A DNA stretch of 64,000 nt. It comes from Streptomyces sp. NBC_01485 (GTDB taxonomy: Bacteria > Actinomycetota > Actinomycetes > Streptomycetales > Streptomycetaceae). The notes beneath the pieces were generated by a model. That model ran no database searches. It was given only the letters and a program-made list of their open reading frames with translations, and had not been told where the DNA came from. The stretch lies in NCBI RefSeq assembly GCF_036227125.1, contig NZ_CP109435.1, positions 8,804,001 to 8,868,000 of the forward strand. Reading direction: 5' to 3'. A program made the translations under genes and the position numbers. Positions 1-8,394 of this stretch are shown one piece after another (positions within the stretch are counted from its first letter, which is position 1; every line of letters starts with the position of its first letter).

Positions 1-2
1 TC

Positions 3-170
3 CTCGGCGAGGTCGTGCATGCCGCCGTACGGGAGGACGTCATCGTCGACGGTCACCCCGACATCCGGCGCCTGCGGCCCCTGGCCCGTCTGGGCGGCGA
101 CGAGTGGAGCACGGTCGGCGAGGTTCACGACCTGGCCCGCATCGCCTACCGCGACTGGCCGCCGTCCTGA
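3..170 (+). CDS. Flavin reductase-like protein, C-terminal end (partial)
   Basis: Only the last 55 codons lie in the window; the gene starts before base 1 and ends at TGA 168-170. The visible tail reads GEVVHAAVREDVIVDG, then RLRPLARLGGDEWSTVGEV. This matches the C-terminus of the flavin reductase / FMN-binding split-barrel family, which ends with a 'LGEV...V.DG...LRPLARLGG..Y...GEV' pattern. Such proteins bind FMN and reduce flavins, or use it to act on small molecules. The catalytic part is outside the window, so the substrate cannot be judged. The family call rests on the tail pattern only. Confidence 0.55.
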   Translation, partial: LGEVVHAAVREDVIVDGHPDIRRLRPLARLGGDEWSTVGEVHDLARIAYRDWPPS

Positions 171-206
171 CCGCCGTGCTGACCCTGCCGAACGTATCCT
201 CGATCC

Positions 207-563
207 ATGACGACTCGCCTCATGACGTTGCGTGACAGCACTGACGCCGACGGTTCCTGGCGTTCGCTGTGGTCGAAGAACTCGGCGCTGTCGATCGGCT
301 CGGTCGACTCGTTCCTCTCCATCGGCTCCGTGGGCAGCGCCATGTCCGTCGCCTCGGTCGGCAGCTTCCTGTCCGCGGGGTCCGTCGGCTCCGCCGTCTC
401 CTTCGTCTCCGTGGGCTCCTGGCTCAGCGCGGGTTCGGCCCTGTCCGCTCAGTCCACCGGCTCGGTGCTGTCGTGGCGCTCCCGGGGCGGGGTCGTCGCC
501 GGGGTGGCGACGGTCGCCGGGCTGGCGGTGCTCTACACCTGGACGTCGGGCCGCCGCCGCTGA
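207..563 (+). CDS. Small Ser/Gly-repeat protein with C-terminal membrane anchor
   Basis: A 118-residue protein of unknown function. After a short polar head with two Trp (GSWRSLWSKNS), residues about 27-90 are a run of near-repeats of the form S-x-G-S-x-x-S (SIGSV, SVASVGS, SAGSVGS). These are almost only Ser, Gly, Val, Ala and Phe. Residues about 95-111 are a hydrophobic segment (VVAGVATVAGLAVLYTW), followed by a basic end (SGRRR), as expected of a tail-anchored or single-span membrane protein. The regular spacing of small residues suggests a stacked beta-type fold. ATG 207 has only a weak ribosome site; ATG 222 is an alternative. No enzyme motif is visible. Confidence 0.7.
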   Translation: MTTRLMTLRDSTDADGSWRSLWSKNSALSIGSVDSFLSIGSVGSAMSVASVGSFLSAGSVGSAVSFVSVGSWLSAGSALSAQSTGSVLSWRSRGGVVAGVATVAGLAVLYTWTSGRRR

Positions 564-613
564 CCGGTCGCCGCCAACAGCCGCCGATACAGCGCGGGAT
601 GACTCTGCGGACC

Positions 614-660
614 GGACCCGGACCAGCCCGGACCCGGACCAGCCCGGACCAGCCCGGACC
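614..660. repeat. GGACC-based tandem repeat (16+16+10 bases)
   Basis: Two exact copies of the 16-mer GGACCCGGACCAGCCC (614-629, 630-645) are followed by the shortened 10-mer GGACCAGCCC (646-655) and GGACC. Neither unit length is a multiple of three, so a change in copy number would shift any reading frame running through it. Confidence 0.9.
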
Positions 661-906
661 GGTCCCCGCCTGGGCGAGGTTACGGGCGGCTACCTGAAGA
701 GTCCTCAGCACGCTGAGTACGAGCTCGGCGGGAGCACCGCCAGGGCCATCAGCCGGGGTCAACTCCCGTTCCCGGACCGCGAAGTCGTCGATCCCGCGCG
801 GAAACGCCCCCACTCCCACCAGCGTGTAGCCCCCCGCTGCGTCCACCGTGCCTACTCCCCGCCCACCGGTATGCGGACCGCGTCCTGAGCCTTCGTCGGG
901 CGGCCG

Positions 907-929
907 TTGTCAGTGGTCGCCAGTAAGTT
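907..929 (+). promoter_or_regulatory. RecA-independent DNA-damage promoter (PafBC-type motif)
   Basis: TTGTCAGTG (907-915), eight bases, then TAAGTT (924-929). This fits the published mycobacterial RecA-NDp consensus tTGTCRgtg-N8-TAnnnT exactly. In that promoter class the transcription factor PafBC activates genes after DNA damage, independently of LexA. A start site a few bases downstream would give a leader of about 80 bases before the SWIM gene. The same motif occurs at 19575. Function here is inferred from the motif and its position. Confidence 0.75.
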
Positions 930-1015
930 CGTCGGTGTCGCGTCGATCCGGTGCGACGACCCCCCTGTGCTGCGCCGTTTCGGCGTGCGGAGCCTTGTGC
1001 TGCAAAGGAGATGGT

Positions 1016-2935
1016 GTGTTGTCGGACTGGGAGAGCGCGAGTACGGCCCGGGTGCTGCCGCCCGCGCGACCGCGAAAGCTGGCCAAGGTCCCCTTCGTCG
1101 AACTGGCCGACGGACGCCTGCAGGGCGTGGTCTCCAGCGGCTCGGACATCGAGCGGGTGTACGTCTCGTCGGTCGCCGCCGGTACGTACGCCTTCGCGTG
1201 CAGCACCAACAACAACCGGCCCTGCGGCGGCGCGCGCGGCTCGTTCTGCAACCACATCCGCGCCCTGATCACCGAGAGCGTCCTGCAGTACGGCGCCGAC
1301 CGCGTCGCCCGCTACCTGCGCGTCGAGCCTGCGGGCGGCGAGGCGGACGCCGCTGCCCTCACCGCCGCGATGACCGGCACCCACCCGGCGCAGGCGGACG
1401 GCAAGGGGGCCGCCGCGTCCGTCTTCAGCCGGTTCCTGCGCCACCTGGCCTACCTGGAACCGGCCCCGGTCACCGTCCCGTTGCCGGAGCTGCACTGGTT
1501 CCCGCCGACGCGGGCGACGGCCTCGTCCGGGACGTCCCAGGCCCAGGAGGACACCGGCCGGTTCACCGCGCCCGTGGAGGGGCTGGACGAGGCACTGGCG
1601 GCGGTCGACGCCTTCGACCGGACCCTGGTCGCAGGCCTGCTGCGGTCCCGGCCCGACCGGGTGGGCGACCTCACCGAGCTCGCCCGCGCCGTCGCCGGCA
1701 GCCCGCTGGCCGCGCGGGTCGCCGAGGCCGCAGAGAAGGCCGCGGCCGGAGCCGCGAGCGAGGACTACTTCGTCGCCCTCGCCGCCGCCCGCACCGCCCT
1801 CCTCGGCGCCGTCCACGACGCGCTCACGGCAGGCATCGACGAGGTGACGGGCCGCACGCGGGAGGAGCACGCACCGGCGACTCCGGCCGCACGACCGGCG
1901 GTGAACCTGCTGGCAGCCGCCCGCACCTGGCTGTCGGACCTCGCACGCGCCGGCTGGCAGGGCATCGACCACGACCTGGCCGGCGGAGCCGCACCGATCG
2001 TCTCCGCGATGCTGCCGCACCCCGAACTGCGCCGCCTGGCCACCCTGCTGGACGGTTTCGCCGCCGAACTCGCCGCCTCCTGCCCCGGCGCGGCCCTGGA
2101 GCGGATCCCGGCCCGTCGCTGGGGCGACCTGTGGTCCCGCGCCCTGCTGCTGACCCGGCCCGGCGCCGCCGAGTCGCCCATCGTCGGCACCGCCACCGGC
2201 CGTCTGCTGCCGCTCGGCGTCGACCTCCACGAACACGCCACCGCCGCACAGGCCCAGGTCCACGCGGTGTTCGAACCCGCCGACGGCACCGCGCCCCGCC
2301 TGGTCCGGGCCGGCGTCTCGGTGCCGAAGCCGGACACCGTCGTCGAGGCCGGCGTCTGGCAGCTACTGCGGCCGCACCTGTCGCTGCTCGCCGCCCTCGG
2401 CGAAGGCCTGGCCATGGAGCTCGACGCCATGCCCCTCACCGACGAGGGCGACCTGATCTGGGACGACACGCGAGCCCGCAAGGGCGACCCCGCCGACGCC
2501 CTGACCACCGCACGGGTCCTGCTGCCGACCGCCACCGCCCTGCCCACCGCGCCCCTGGACCGCCACCCCGCGCGCATCGCCGAGCCGGTGTTCCTGGAGG
2601 GCTACGCGAGGAGCCAGGACGGCGACACCCTCACCTTCGACGTCGCCGGACGGCCCCTCCTCGTCGACACCGACCGCATCCCGACCGCGAGCCCGCTCAC
2701 CCCCGAGGCGGTCGCCGCCTCCAGCGCGTGCATCGGCCTCCTCCGCTGGGACGGCGGCGGGTTCCGGCTCCAGCCGCTCGCCGTCGAGACCACCGTGCGC
2801 AGGAAGACGGTCGTCCTCCACGCGGGCGCGTGGGCCGGCGGCACCACAGACAAGGCCGGCGTCCGGGCCGAGAAGGCGGCCACCGACGCCGTGACCGTCC
2901 TGCGCGAGCGGGCGGGGAGGCTGCTGCGGAAATGA
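1016..2935 (+). CDS. SWIM zinc finger protein (YehQ-like), first gene of a vWA/MoxR operon
   Basis: A 639-residue protein. Near the N-terminus C62, C70, C78 and H80 (ending FCNHI) form a SWIM-type zinc site; the first pair is spaced Cx7C rather than the canonical CxC. SWIM domains bind DNA or proteins. The rest is a long, mostly helical region without a motif I know. GTG 1016 was chosen because AAAGGAG (1004-1010) lies five bases upstream. It is the first gene of an operon and its stop overlaps the next start (ATGA). The set SWIM + vWA + MoxR ATPase + DUF5682 corresponds to E. coli yehQ, yehP, yehL and yehM, whose function is unknown. A PafBC-type promoter precedes it. Confidence 0.85.
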   Translation: MLSDWESASTARVLPPARPRKLAKVPFVELADGRLQGVVSSGSDIERVYVSSVAAGTYAFACSTNNNRPCGGARGSFCNHIRALITESVLQYGADRVARYLRVEPAGGEADAAALTAAMTGTHPAQADGKGAAASVFSRFLRHLAYLEPAPVTVPLPELHWFPPTRATASSGTSQAQEDTGRFTAPVEGLDEALAAVDAFDRTLVAGLLRSRPDRVGDLTELARAVAGSPLAARVAEAAEKAAAGAASEDYFVALAAARTALLGAVHDALTAGIDEVTGRTREEHAPATPAARPAVNLLAAARTWLSDLARAGWQGIDHDLAGGAAPIVSAMLPHPELRRLATLLDGFAAELAASCPGAALERIPARRWGDLWSRALLLTRPGAAESPIVGTATGRLLPLGVDLHEHATAAQAQVHAVFEPADGTAPRLVRAGVSVPKPDTVVEAGVWQLLRPHLSLLAALGEGLAMELDAMPLTDEGDLIWDDTRARKGDPADALTTARVLLPTATALPTAPLDRHPARIAEPVFLEGYARSQDGDTLTFDVAGRPLLVDTDRIPTASPLTPEAVAASSACIGLLRWDGGGFRLQPLAVETTVRRKTVVLHAGAWAGGTTDKAGVRAEKAATDAVTVLRERAGRLLRK

Positions 2936-4326
2936 GCGACCACATGCTTGAGGCAGTCCCCGACGACAACCGCCGACAGGTCCTCTACTGGCGGCTGCTG
3001 GCCCGCCTCTTCGACCCCGAGGAGCAGCCCGGCCTGGAATCGGCGAGCCTCGCCGTCGTCGAGGACATCGGCCTGCCGCCCGCCCTGCTGGACCCGCAGA
3101 CCGCCGTCGACTCCATCGTGCAACGCCACCCCGAACTGGCGGCGGAATTAGAGGGGTTGATGGTCCCCGAGACCAAGACCGACACCGACAGTCCGGCTGA
3201 CGATGACGATGACGATGACGGCGACGCGCGGGATCGTGCGGCGGAGGTGCGACGCGCGGCGCTCGTGTCCAAGGTGCTGCTGAACGTCTTCGCCACCGGC
3301 TCCGGAGCCGTCGGCGCCGGGCAGTTGGCCCGCTGGCAGAGCGACGCCGGCTGGCTGGAGCGCGCGCTCGGCTGCCGGCCGGGTGAGCTGCGCGGCGGTC
3401 GGGGCCCGACCGCCGACGCCGGCGGACCCGGCCCCGCCATCGGCCCGGAACTCGGCGCCATCGAGGCGGACCTCGTCCGGCGCATGCACCTGCGCGAAGT
3501 GCTCGCCGACCCCGAGCTCGCCGCACGGCTCACCCCGAGCATGTCGCTCATCGAACAGCTGCTGCGCGACAAGAACAACCTCTCCGGTGTCGCCCTGGCC
3601 AACGCCAAGGCCCTGATCCGCCGTTTCGTCGACGAGGTCGCCGAAGTGCTGCGCACCCAGGTGGAGAAGGCCACGGTCGGCGCGATCGACCGCTCGATCC
3701 CGCCCAAGCGCGTGTACCGCAACCTCGACCTCGACCGGACCATCTGGAAGAACCTCACCAACTACAGCCCCGAAGAGGAACGCCTCTACGTCGACCGCCT
3801 CTACTACCGCCACACCGCCCGCAGGACGACACCGCAGCGGCTGATCGTGGTCGTGGACCAGTCGGGCTCGATGGTCGACTCCATGGTCAACTGCACCATC
3901 CTGGCCTCGATCTTCGCCGGCCTGCCGAAGGTGGACGTCCACCTGATCGCGTACGACACCCGCGCGATCGACCTCACCCCCTGGGTGAACGAGCCGTTCG
4001 AGGTGCTGCTGCGCACCAAGCTGGGCGGGGGCAACGACGGTCCGGTCGCCATGGCCATGGCCCGGCCGAAGATCGCCGAGCCCAAGAACACCGCGATGGT
4101 GTGGATCTCGGACTTCTACGAGTTCGGCCGATCGCAGCCGTTGTTCGAGGGCATCGAGGAAGTCCACCGCTCCGGCGTGAAGTTCATCCCGGTCGGCTCG
4201 GTGACCAGCTCCGGGCGGCAGGAGGTCAACCCCTGGTTCCGGGAGCGGTTCAAGACCCTCGGCACACCGGTGATCTCCGGTCACATCAACAAGCTCGTCC
4301 ACGAACTCAAGACGTTCCTCACCTGA
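2932..4326 (+). CDS. vWA domain protein (YehP-like) with a TTA codon
   Basis: A 464-residue protein. The C-terminal half is a von Willebrand A domain with an intact MIDAS start, DQSGSM at residues 309-314, preceded by the strand LIVVV. The N-terminal half is helical and interrupted by an acidic run (seven Asp, DNA a GATGAC repeat near 3199). Together with a MoxR AAA+ partner, vWA proteins act in metal- and ATP-dependent chaperone or metal-insertion systems, as in the MoxR/vWA class. The start overlaps the SWIM stop by four bases. Codon 73 is TTA (3148-3150), read in Streptomyces by the bldA tRNA, so production may be tied to development. The acidic run and TTA lie in a locally less G/C-biased patch. 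Confidence 0.9.
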   Translation: MSDHMLEAVPDDNRRQVLYWRLLARLFDPEEQPGLESASLAVVEDIGLPPALLDPQTAVDSIVQRHPELAAELEGLMVPETKTDTDSPADDDDDDDGDARDRAAEVRRAALVSKVLLNVFATGSGAVGAGQLARWQSDAGWLERALGCRPGELRGGRGPTADAGGPGPAIGPELGAIEADLVRRMHLREVLADPELAARLTPSMSLIEQLLRDKNNLSGVALANAKALIRRFVDEVAEVLRTQVEKATVGAIDRSIPPKRVYRNLDLDRTIWKNLTNYSPEEERLYVDRLYYRHTARRTTPQRLIVVVDQSGSMVDSMVNCTILASIFAGLPKVDVHLIAYDTRAIDLTPWVNEPFEVLLRTKLGGGNDGPVAMAMARPKIAEPKNTAMVWISDFYEFGRSQPLFEGIEEVHRSGVKFIPVGSVTSSGRQEVNPWFRERFKTLGTPVISGHINKLVHELKTFLT

Positions 4327-4411
4327 GACCTCTCGCTCGCCCACCCGAGGCACCCCCGTCACGAGCCCCTGAGACCCTCCTTACCAGCACCTTTACGAGA
4401 AAGGCCCCGCC

Positions 4412-5536
4412 ATGTCCGACCTCCTGCGCGCCCCCGCCGAGTTCAAGTACGCCGAGGAACTCGACTGGCTGGAGTCCGTCGACGACAACCCCAAGCCCTT
4501 CTCCTGGCGGCTGTCCCCGAAGATGGTCCGCCTGTTCATCCTCGGTTCCGAGCGCGCCGACGGACTCGACCGGGAGATCGCCCCGAAGTGGTTCGGCGAC
4601 CGCAGCTTCGTCGAGCGCTCCATCGTCACCCTCGCCTCCGACCGAGGCCTGCTGCTCATCGGCGACCCCGGCACCGGCAAGAGCTGGCTCGCCGAGCTGC
4701 TGTCGGCCGCGATCTCCCGCAACTCCACGCTGGTCGTGCAGGGCACGGCGGGCACCACCGAGGACCACATCAAGTACTCGTGGAACGTCTCGATGGTCAT
4801 CGCCAAGGGCCAGTCGCGCGAGTCGATGATCCCCTCGCCGATCATGACCGCGATGGAGTCCGGCGCGATCGGCCGCTTCGAGGAACTCACCCGCTCCACC
4901 AGCGACGTCCAGGACGCGCTGATCTCGATCCTGTCCGAGAAGTACATCTCGGTCCCGGAGCTGGGCAGCGACCAGGACAGCGACAACATCGTGTTCGCCA
5001 AGCCCGGCTTCTCCGTCATCGCCACCGCCAACAGCCGCGACCGGGGCGTCAACGACCTCTCCTCGGCGCTCAAGCGCCGTTTCAACTTCGTCCGCATCCC
5101 GGTGGTGACGAACAAGAAGAGCGAGGCGGAGATCGTCCGCTTCCGCACCGAGGAACTGCTGCGCCGCCACCAGATCGAGCTGGACGTCCCGCCCACCCTG
5201 CTGGACGTGCTGCTGCAGAGCTTCGCCGACCTGCGCGCCTCCTCGGCAGCCGCCGGCAGCGACGACGAGAAACTGGAGTCCGCCCTGTCCACCGCCGAAC
5301 AGATCGGCGTCCTCGAGGACGCCATCCTGCACGGCACCTTCTTCGGCGAGCGCGCCCTGACCGCCCACGCCCTCGCCTCCTCCCTCGTCGGCTCCCTGGC
5401 CCGGCGCGAGCCCGAGGACCTCGCCATCCTCAACAAGTACCTGCACGGCGTCGTCGAGCCGCGCAGCAAGGAAGAAGGCGGATCCTGGCCGGAGTTCCTC
5501 CAGGGCGGCCGCGACGCGATCGCGAACCTGTCATGA
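4412..5536 (+). CDS. MoxR-type AAA+ ATPase (YehL-like)
   Basis: A 374-residue ATPase. The Walker A motif is GDPGTGKS at residues 84-91. The middle has the MoxR-like stretch SGAIGRFEELTRSTSDVQDALISILSE (shown by FEEL and QDALIS), followed by a sensor-1 type 'IATANSRDRGVNDLSSALKRR' region with Asn and Arg in the usual places. It probably hydrolyses ATP to remodel a protein partner together with the upstream vWA protein. It sits 85 bases after the vWA gene and shares the ATGA overlap with the DUF5682 gene, so it belongs to the same operon. ATG 4412 has AGAAAGG about eight bases upstream. Confidence 0.92.
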   Translation: MSDLLRAPAEFKYAEELDWLESVDDNPKPFSWRLSPKMVRLFILGSERADGLDREIAPKWFGDRSFVERSIVTLASDRGLLLIGDPGTGKSWLAELLSAAISRNSTLVVQGTAGTTEDHIKYSWNVSMVIAKGQSRESMIPSPIMTAMESGAIGRFEELTRSTSDVQDALISILSEKYISVPELGSDQDSDNIVFAKPGFSVIATANSRDRGVNDLSSALKRRFNFVRIPVVTNKKSEAEIVRFRTEELLRRHQIELDVPPTLLDVLLQSFADLRASSAAAGSDDEKLESALSTAEQIGVLEDAILHGTFFGERALTAHALASSLVGSLARREPEDLAILNKYLHGVVEPRSKEEGGSWPEFLQGGRDAIANLS

Positions 5537-8394
5537 GCGGCGGCACCTTCGAGGCACTGCGCGGCCAACTGCACGAGGCGGCAACGGCGTTCGCCGACGG
5601 ACCCGGAGCCCTGGAGGGCATCCTGCGCGGCATCGTCGACGACGTCGAACGCGCGGTGCGCGAGCCGCTGGAGATCTTCCCGGTCTGCCACCACTCGCCG
5701 GCCTCGGCGATCGCCATGGCCCGCCGGCTGCGCGAGAAGCAGCCCAAGGTGGTCTACCTGGAGCTGTGCGAGGACATGGCCCCCCTCCTCACCGAGCTGC
5801 GCAACTGCCGCCTCCCGGTGGCGGTCCAGGCGTTCGCGTCCGAGATCGAGGGCTTCCCCGCCGACTGGGCGCCGCTCTCGGTGGTCGCCCCGGTCACCGA
5901 GGCCTCCGCCGAATACCAGGCCGTCGCCTACGCGCTCGACACCCCGGGCGTCGAACTGGTCCTCGTCGACCGCTCCTCGGACCACGTCTTCCAGTGGGAC
6001 GCCCGGCCCGCCGACGAATCCGGCCCCGACGCACCGCAAGCGGAAGAGGACAGCGCCCTGCACGGCGACGCCGTCGGCGTGGAGATCGGCGACCTGCGCC
6101 CGCGCTTCGCCGAACTGGAGGAGCACCTCCTGCGCCACGGGCGGGTGCGGCACTGGTCGGAGTGGTGGCACCAGTACGTCGAACTGCCCCTCGGCGACAG
6201 CGACCACGACACCTACCGCCAGGTCATGCTGCTCATCGGCAGCCTCTTCCGCCGCCTCGCCCCCGGCGACCCCGGGAAGGCACGGGTCGACGAGGACCGC
6301 GAGCGGTACATGTGGACGAGGATGCGCGCGCACCTGGCCGCCACCGGCACCGACCCCGCCGACTGCCTCTACGTCTGCGGCGCCTTCCACGCGGCCAGCC
6401 GCGTCGCGGAGTTCGGCGTGCACGGCAGCGACACCTTCACCATCAGCCCGCCGAGCCCCACCAAGTGGCGGCACGGCCTCATCCCGTCCAGCCACGCGGC
6501 GATCGAGGCGCAGTTCGGCCTCGCCGCGGGCTCGGTGTCCATCGCCGCGACGGAGTGGGCGAAGAACGTCAAGCGCACCGGCGTCCGGCCGTACCGCCTG
6601 GAAGGCCAGGCCGGCACGAAGAAGACGACGAAGGCGAAGAAGGAGCCGAACAAGGGGCCGGAGAAGGAGCCGAACAAGGCCCTCCCGGCGAACTCCGCTC
6701 CCACGGCCCACGCTTCCGCGATCCCCGCCTCCACCGCCCCGCCCGCCGACCGGCTCACGGGCTTCCTGCAGCGCCCGCCCGCCCTCGACGCCCTGGACGA
6801 GGCCGAACTGCTCGGCTGGTCGGTGGACATCGTGCGGGCCGCGCGGCGCAGCGGCTACCTCGCGTCCACCGCCGACGCCATCGCCGTCTTCGAGACGTCG
6901 ATCCTGCTGGCCGGCATGCGCGACCGCGCCAAGCCGACGCCGTACGACTTCCAGGACGCGGCCGTCACCTGCATCGAGAAGGACGCCGTACCGGGCCGGC
7001 GGGACGTGGGCCGGCTGGTCGAGATCATGATGGGCGGTGACCGCGTCGGCCGGGTCGGCTACGACGCGCTGCCGCCGCTGGCCCGTGACGTGCACGACCG
7101 GCTCGCCCCGCTGAACCTGCGGCTCCAGCAGAGCGGCGTGCAGCGCGCCCTGCTCGACATCGCCTCCCGGCCGGAGCTGGAGCGCTGCTCCGACCTGCTG
7201 TGGATGCTGCGCCGCCTGCTGCCCACCGGCGCTGCCCGGCCCATCATGGGCGAACGGCGCCTCGGCGAGCGCCCCATCCAGGAGTCCTGGGACCTCGCCC
7301 TGGGCACCCATCAGCGGGCCCTCATCGAACTCGGCTACGAGGGCGTCAGCATCGAGCAGGTCCTCGAACAGCGGCTGCGGCGTGCCGCGTACGCCCCCCA
7401 GGCCACGGCCGCCCAGGTCCTGGAGGCCGTCGAGGACGCCACGCTCCTGCTGCGCAGCCGCCGTCTCGCCGACGAACTCGGCACCCGGGCCCTGGAGGTC
7501 CTGGCGAGCGAACGCAGCGTCGACGGCGCGCCGGAGGTGCTGCGCCGTGTCCGCCGCCTGCTGGCCTACTACCGCACCGCCGAACCGGTGCTCCCGCCCT
7601 GGATCGAGTCGTTCGTCAAGACCGGCTACGCGCACTACTGCACCCTGCTGCCGACGGCGTTCACCGACGACGACGCGACCGTCCGCCAGGTCGCCGCGAT
7701 GCTGGGCTTCCTGTTCGGCATGGAGAGCCTCGCCCTGTCCCTCGGCTGCGACCGCGCCCAGCTCGAACTGGCCCTCGCCCAGTCCCACCCCACCGAGCCC
7801 TCCCGCACCGCACTGCTGTGGGCGGCGCAGACCCACCTGGGCACCCTGGCGCGGACGGCGCTGCGGGCACGCTGCGACGAACTGCTCGGCAACCCGTTGG
7901 TGGTGCCCGCCTATCCCCGCTACCTCAGCGGGTTCGTGCACGCCCTGGAACCGGTGCCGGGCCTGGCCGACTTCGTCGTCGAGGCCGTGTCGAACGCGTT
8001 CGCCCGGCTCCCGGACCCGGTGCTGCTGCCCTGGCTGCCGACCCTCATCACCACCCTGCGCGCGAGCGGCACCGAGCTGGCCCCGCTGCTGATCCGCGAG
8101 GCCGGCCGCGTCTTCCCCGCCCGGCTCACGGAGCTGGACACCTGGGTTCCGCCGTGGCGGCTCCCGCAGGAACCGCCCCGTGCGCACCCGGAGTCGGCGG
8201 CGGGCACCGGAAGCGGCCTCCCACTCCTGGCCGCCCACCCCGCGACCTGCGACGCGCTGGCGGACCTGCTGGGCTACGACGGGACGTGGCAGACACACGA
8301 CGTCACGTCGTCCGGATCATCCGGAGCGGCCCTCCTCGCCCGGCATCCGCAGACCGCGACGACGCTGGAGGCACTGCTGCTGTCCGTCAACTGA
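5533..8394 (+). CDS. DUF5682 family protein (YehM-like)
   Basis: A 953-residue protein of unknown function, the last gene of the operon. The N-terminal domain (about 1-350) carries CHHSPAS (C52-H53-H54-S55-P56) followed by a strand and YLELCEDM. Paired His and acidic residues after short strands are reminiscent of the EreA/ChaN/TraB group of putative hydrolases, but this is only an impression. Residues about 360-400 are a Lys/Glu/Pro linker with repeated EPNK. The rest is helical and repeat-like. Its start overlaps the ATPase stop (ATGA). It is the largest and most distinctive member of the set and is the likely effector or scaffold. It ends eight bases inside the convergent gene. Confidence 0.85.
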   Translation: MSGGTFEALRGQLHEAATAFADGPGALEGILRGIVDDVERAVREPLEIFPVCHHSPASAIAMARRLREKQPKVVYLELCEDMAPLLTELRNCRLPVAVQAFASEIEGFPADWAPLSVVAPVTEASAEYQAVAYALDTPGVELVLVDRSSDHVFQWDARPADESGPDAPQAEEDSALHGDAVGVEIGDLRPRFAELEEHLLRHGRVRHWSEWWHQYVELPLGDSDHDTYRQVMLLIGSLFRRLAPGDPGKARVDEDRERYMWTRMRAHLAATGTDPADCLYVCGAFHAASRVAEFGVHGSDTFTISPPSPTKWRHGLIPSSHAAIEAQFGLAAGSVSIAATEWAKNVKRTGVRPYRLEGQAGTKKTTKAKKEPNKGPEKEPNKALPANSAPTAHASAIPASTAPPADRLTGFLQRPPALDALDEAELLGWSVDIVRAARRSGYLASTADAIAVFETSILLAGMRDRAKPTPYDFQDAAVTCIEKDAVPGRRDVGRLVEIMMGGDRVGRVGYDALPPLARDVHDRLAPLNLRLQQSGVQRALLDIASRPELERCSDLLWMLRRLLPTGAARPIMGERRLGERPIQESWDLALGTHQRALIELGYEGVSIEQVLEQRLRRAAYAPQATAAQVLEAVEDATLLLRSRRLADELGTRALEVLASERSVDGAPEVLRRVRRLLAYYRTAEPVLPPWIESFVKTGYAHYCTLLPTAFTDDDATVRQVAAMLGFLFGMESLALSLGCDRAQLELALAQSHPTEPSRTALLWAAQTHLGTLARTALRARCDELLGNPLVVPAYPRYLSGFVHALEPVPGLADFVVEAVSNAFARLPDPVLLPWLPTLITTLRASGTELAPLLIREAGRVFPARLTELDTWVPPWRLPQEPPRAHPESAAGTGSGLPLLAAHPATCDALADLLGYDGTWQTHDVTSSGSSGAALLARHPQTATTLEALLLSVN

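Larger units (their letters stand above)
564..1015. other. 450-base stretch without an assigned gene
   Basis: It contains the GGACC-rich tandem repeat (614-660), the PafBC-type promoter (907-929) and the leader of the SWIM gene. On the minus strand a reading frame starts at GTG 846, with GGGGAG seven bases upstream. Its first ~60 codons look protein-like (GYTLVGVGAFPRGIDDF, then a helical AELVLSVLRTLQVAARNL), then it runs into the tandem repeat and becomes non-protein-like. It may be a decayed or frame-shifted small gene. I do not recognise it. Confidence 0.4.

Noticed and set aside
4393..8298. A 1301-codon minus-strand open frame opposite the ATPase and DUF5682 genes
   Set aside because: It is an antisense shadow caused by high G/C at third positions. 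Its translation is Gly/Arg/Val-rich and has no motif, while the plus-strand genes have clear family marks.
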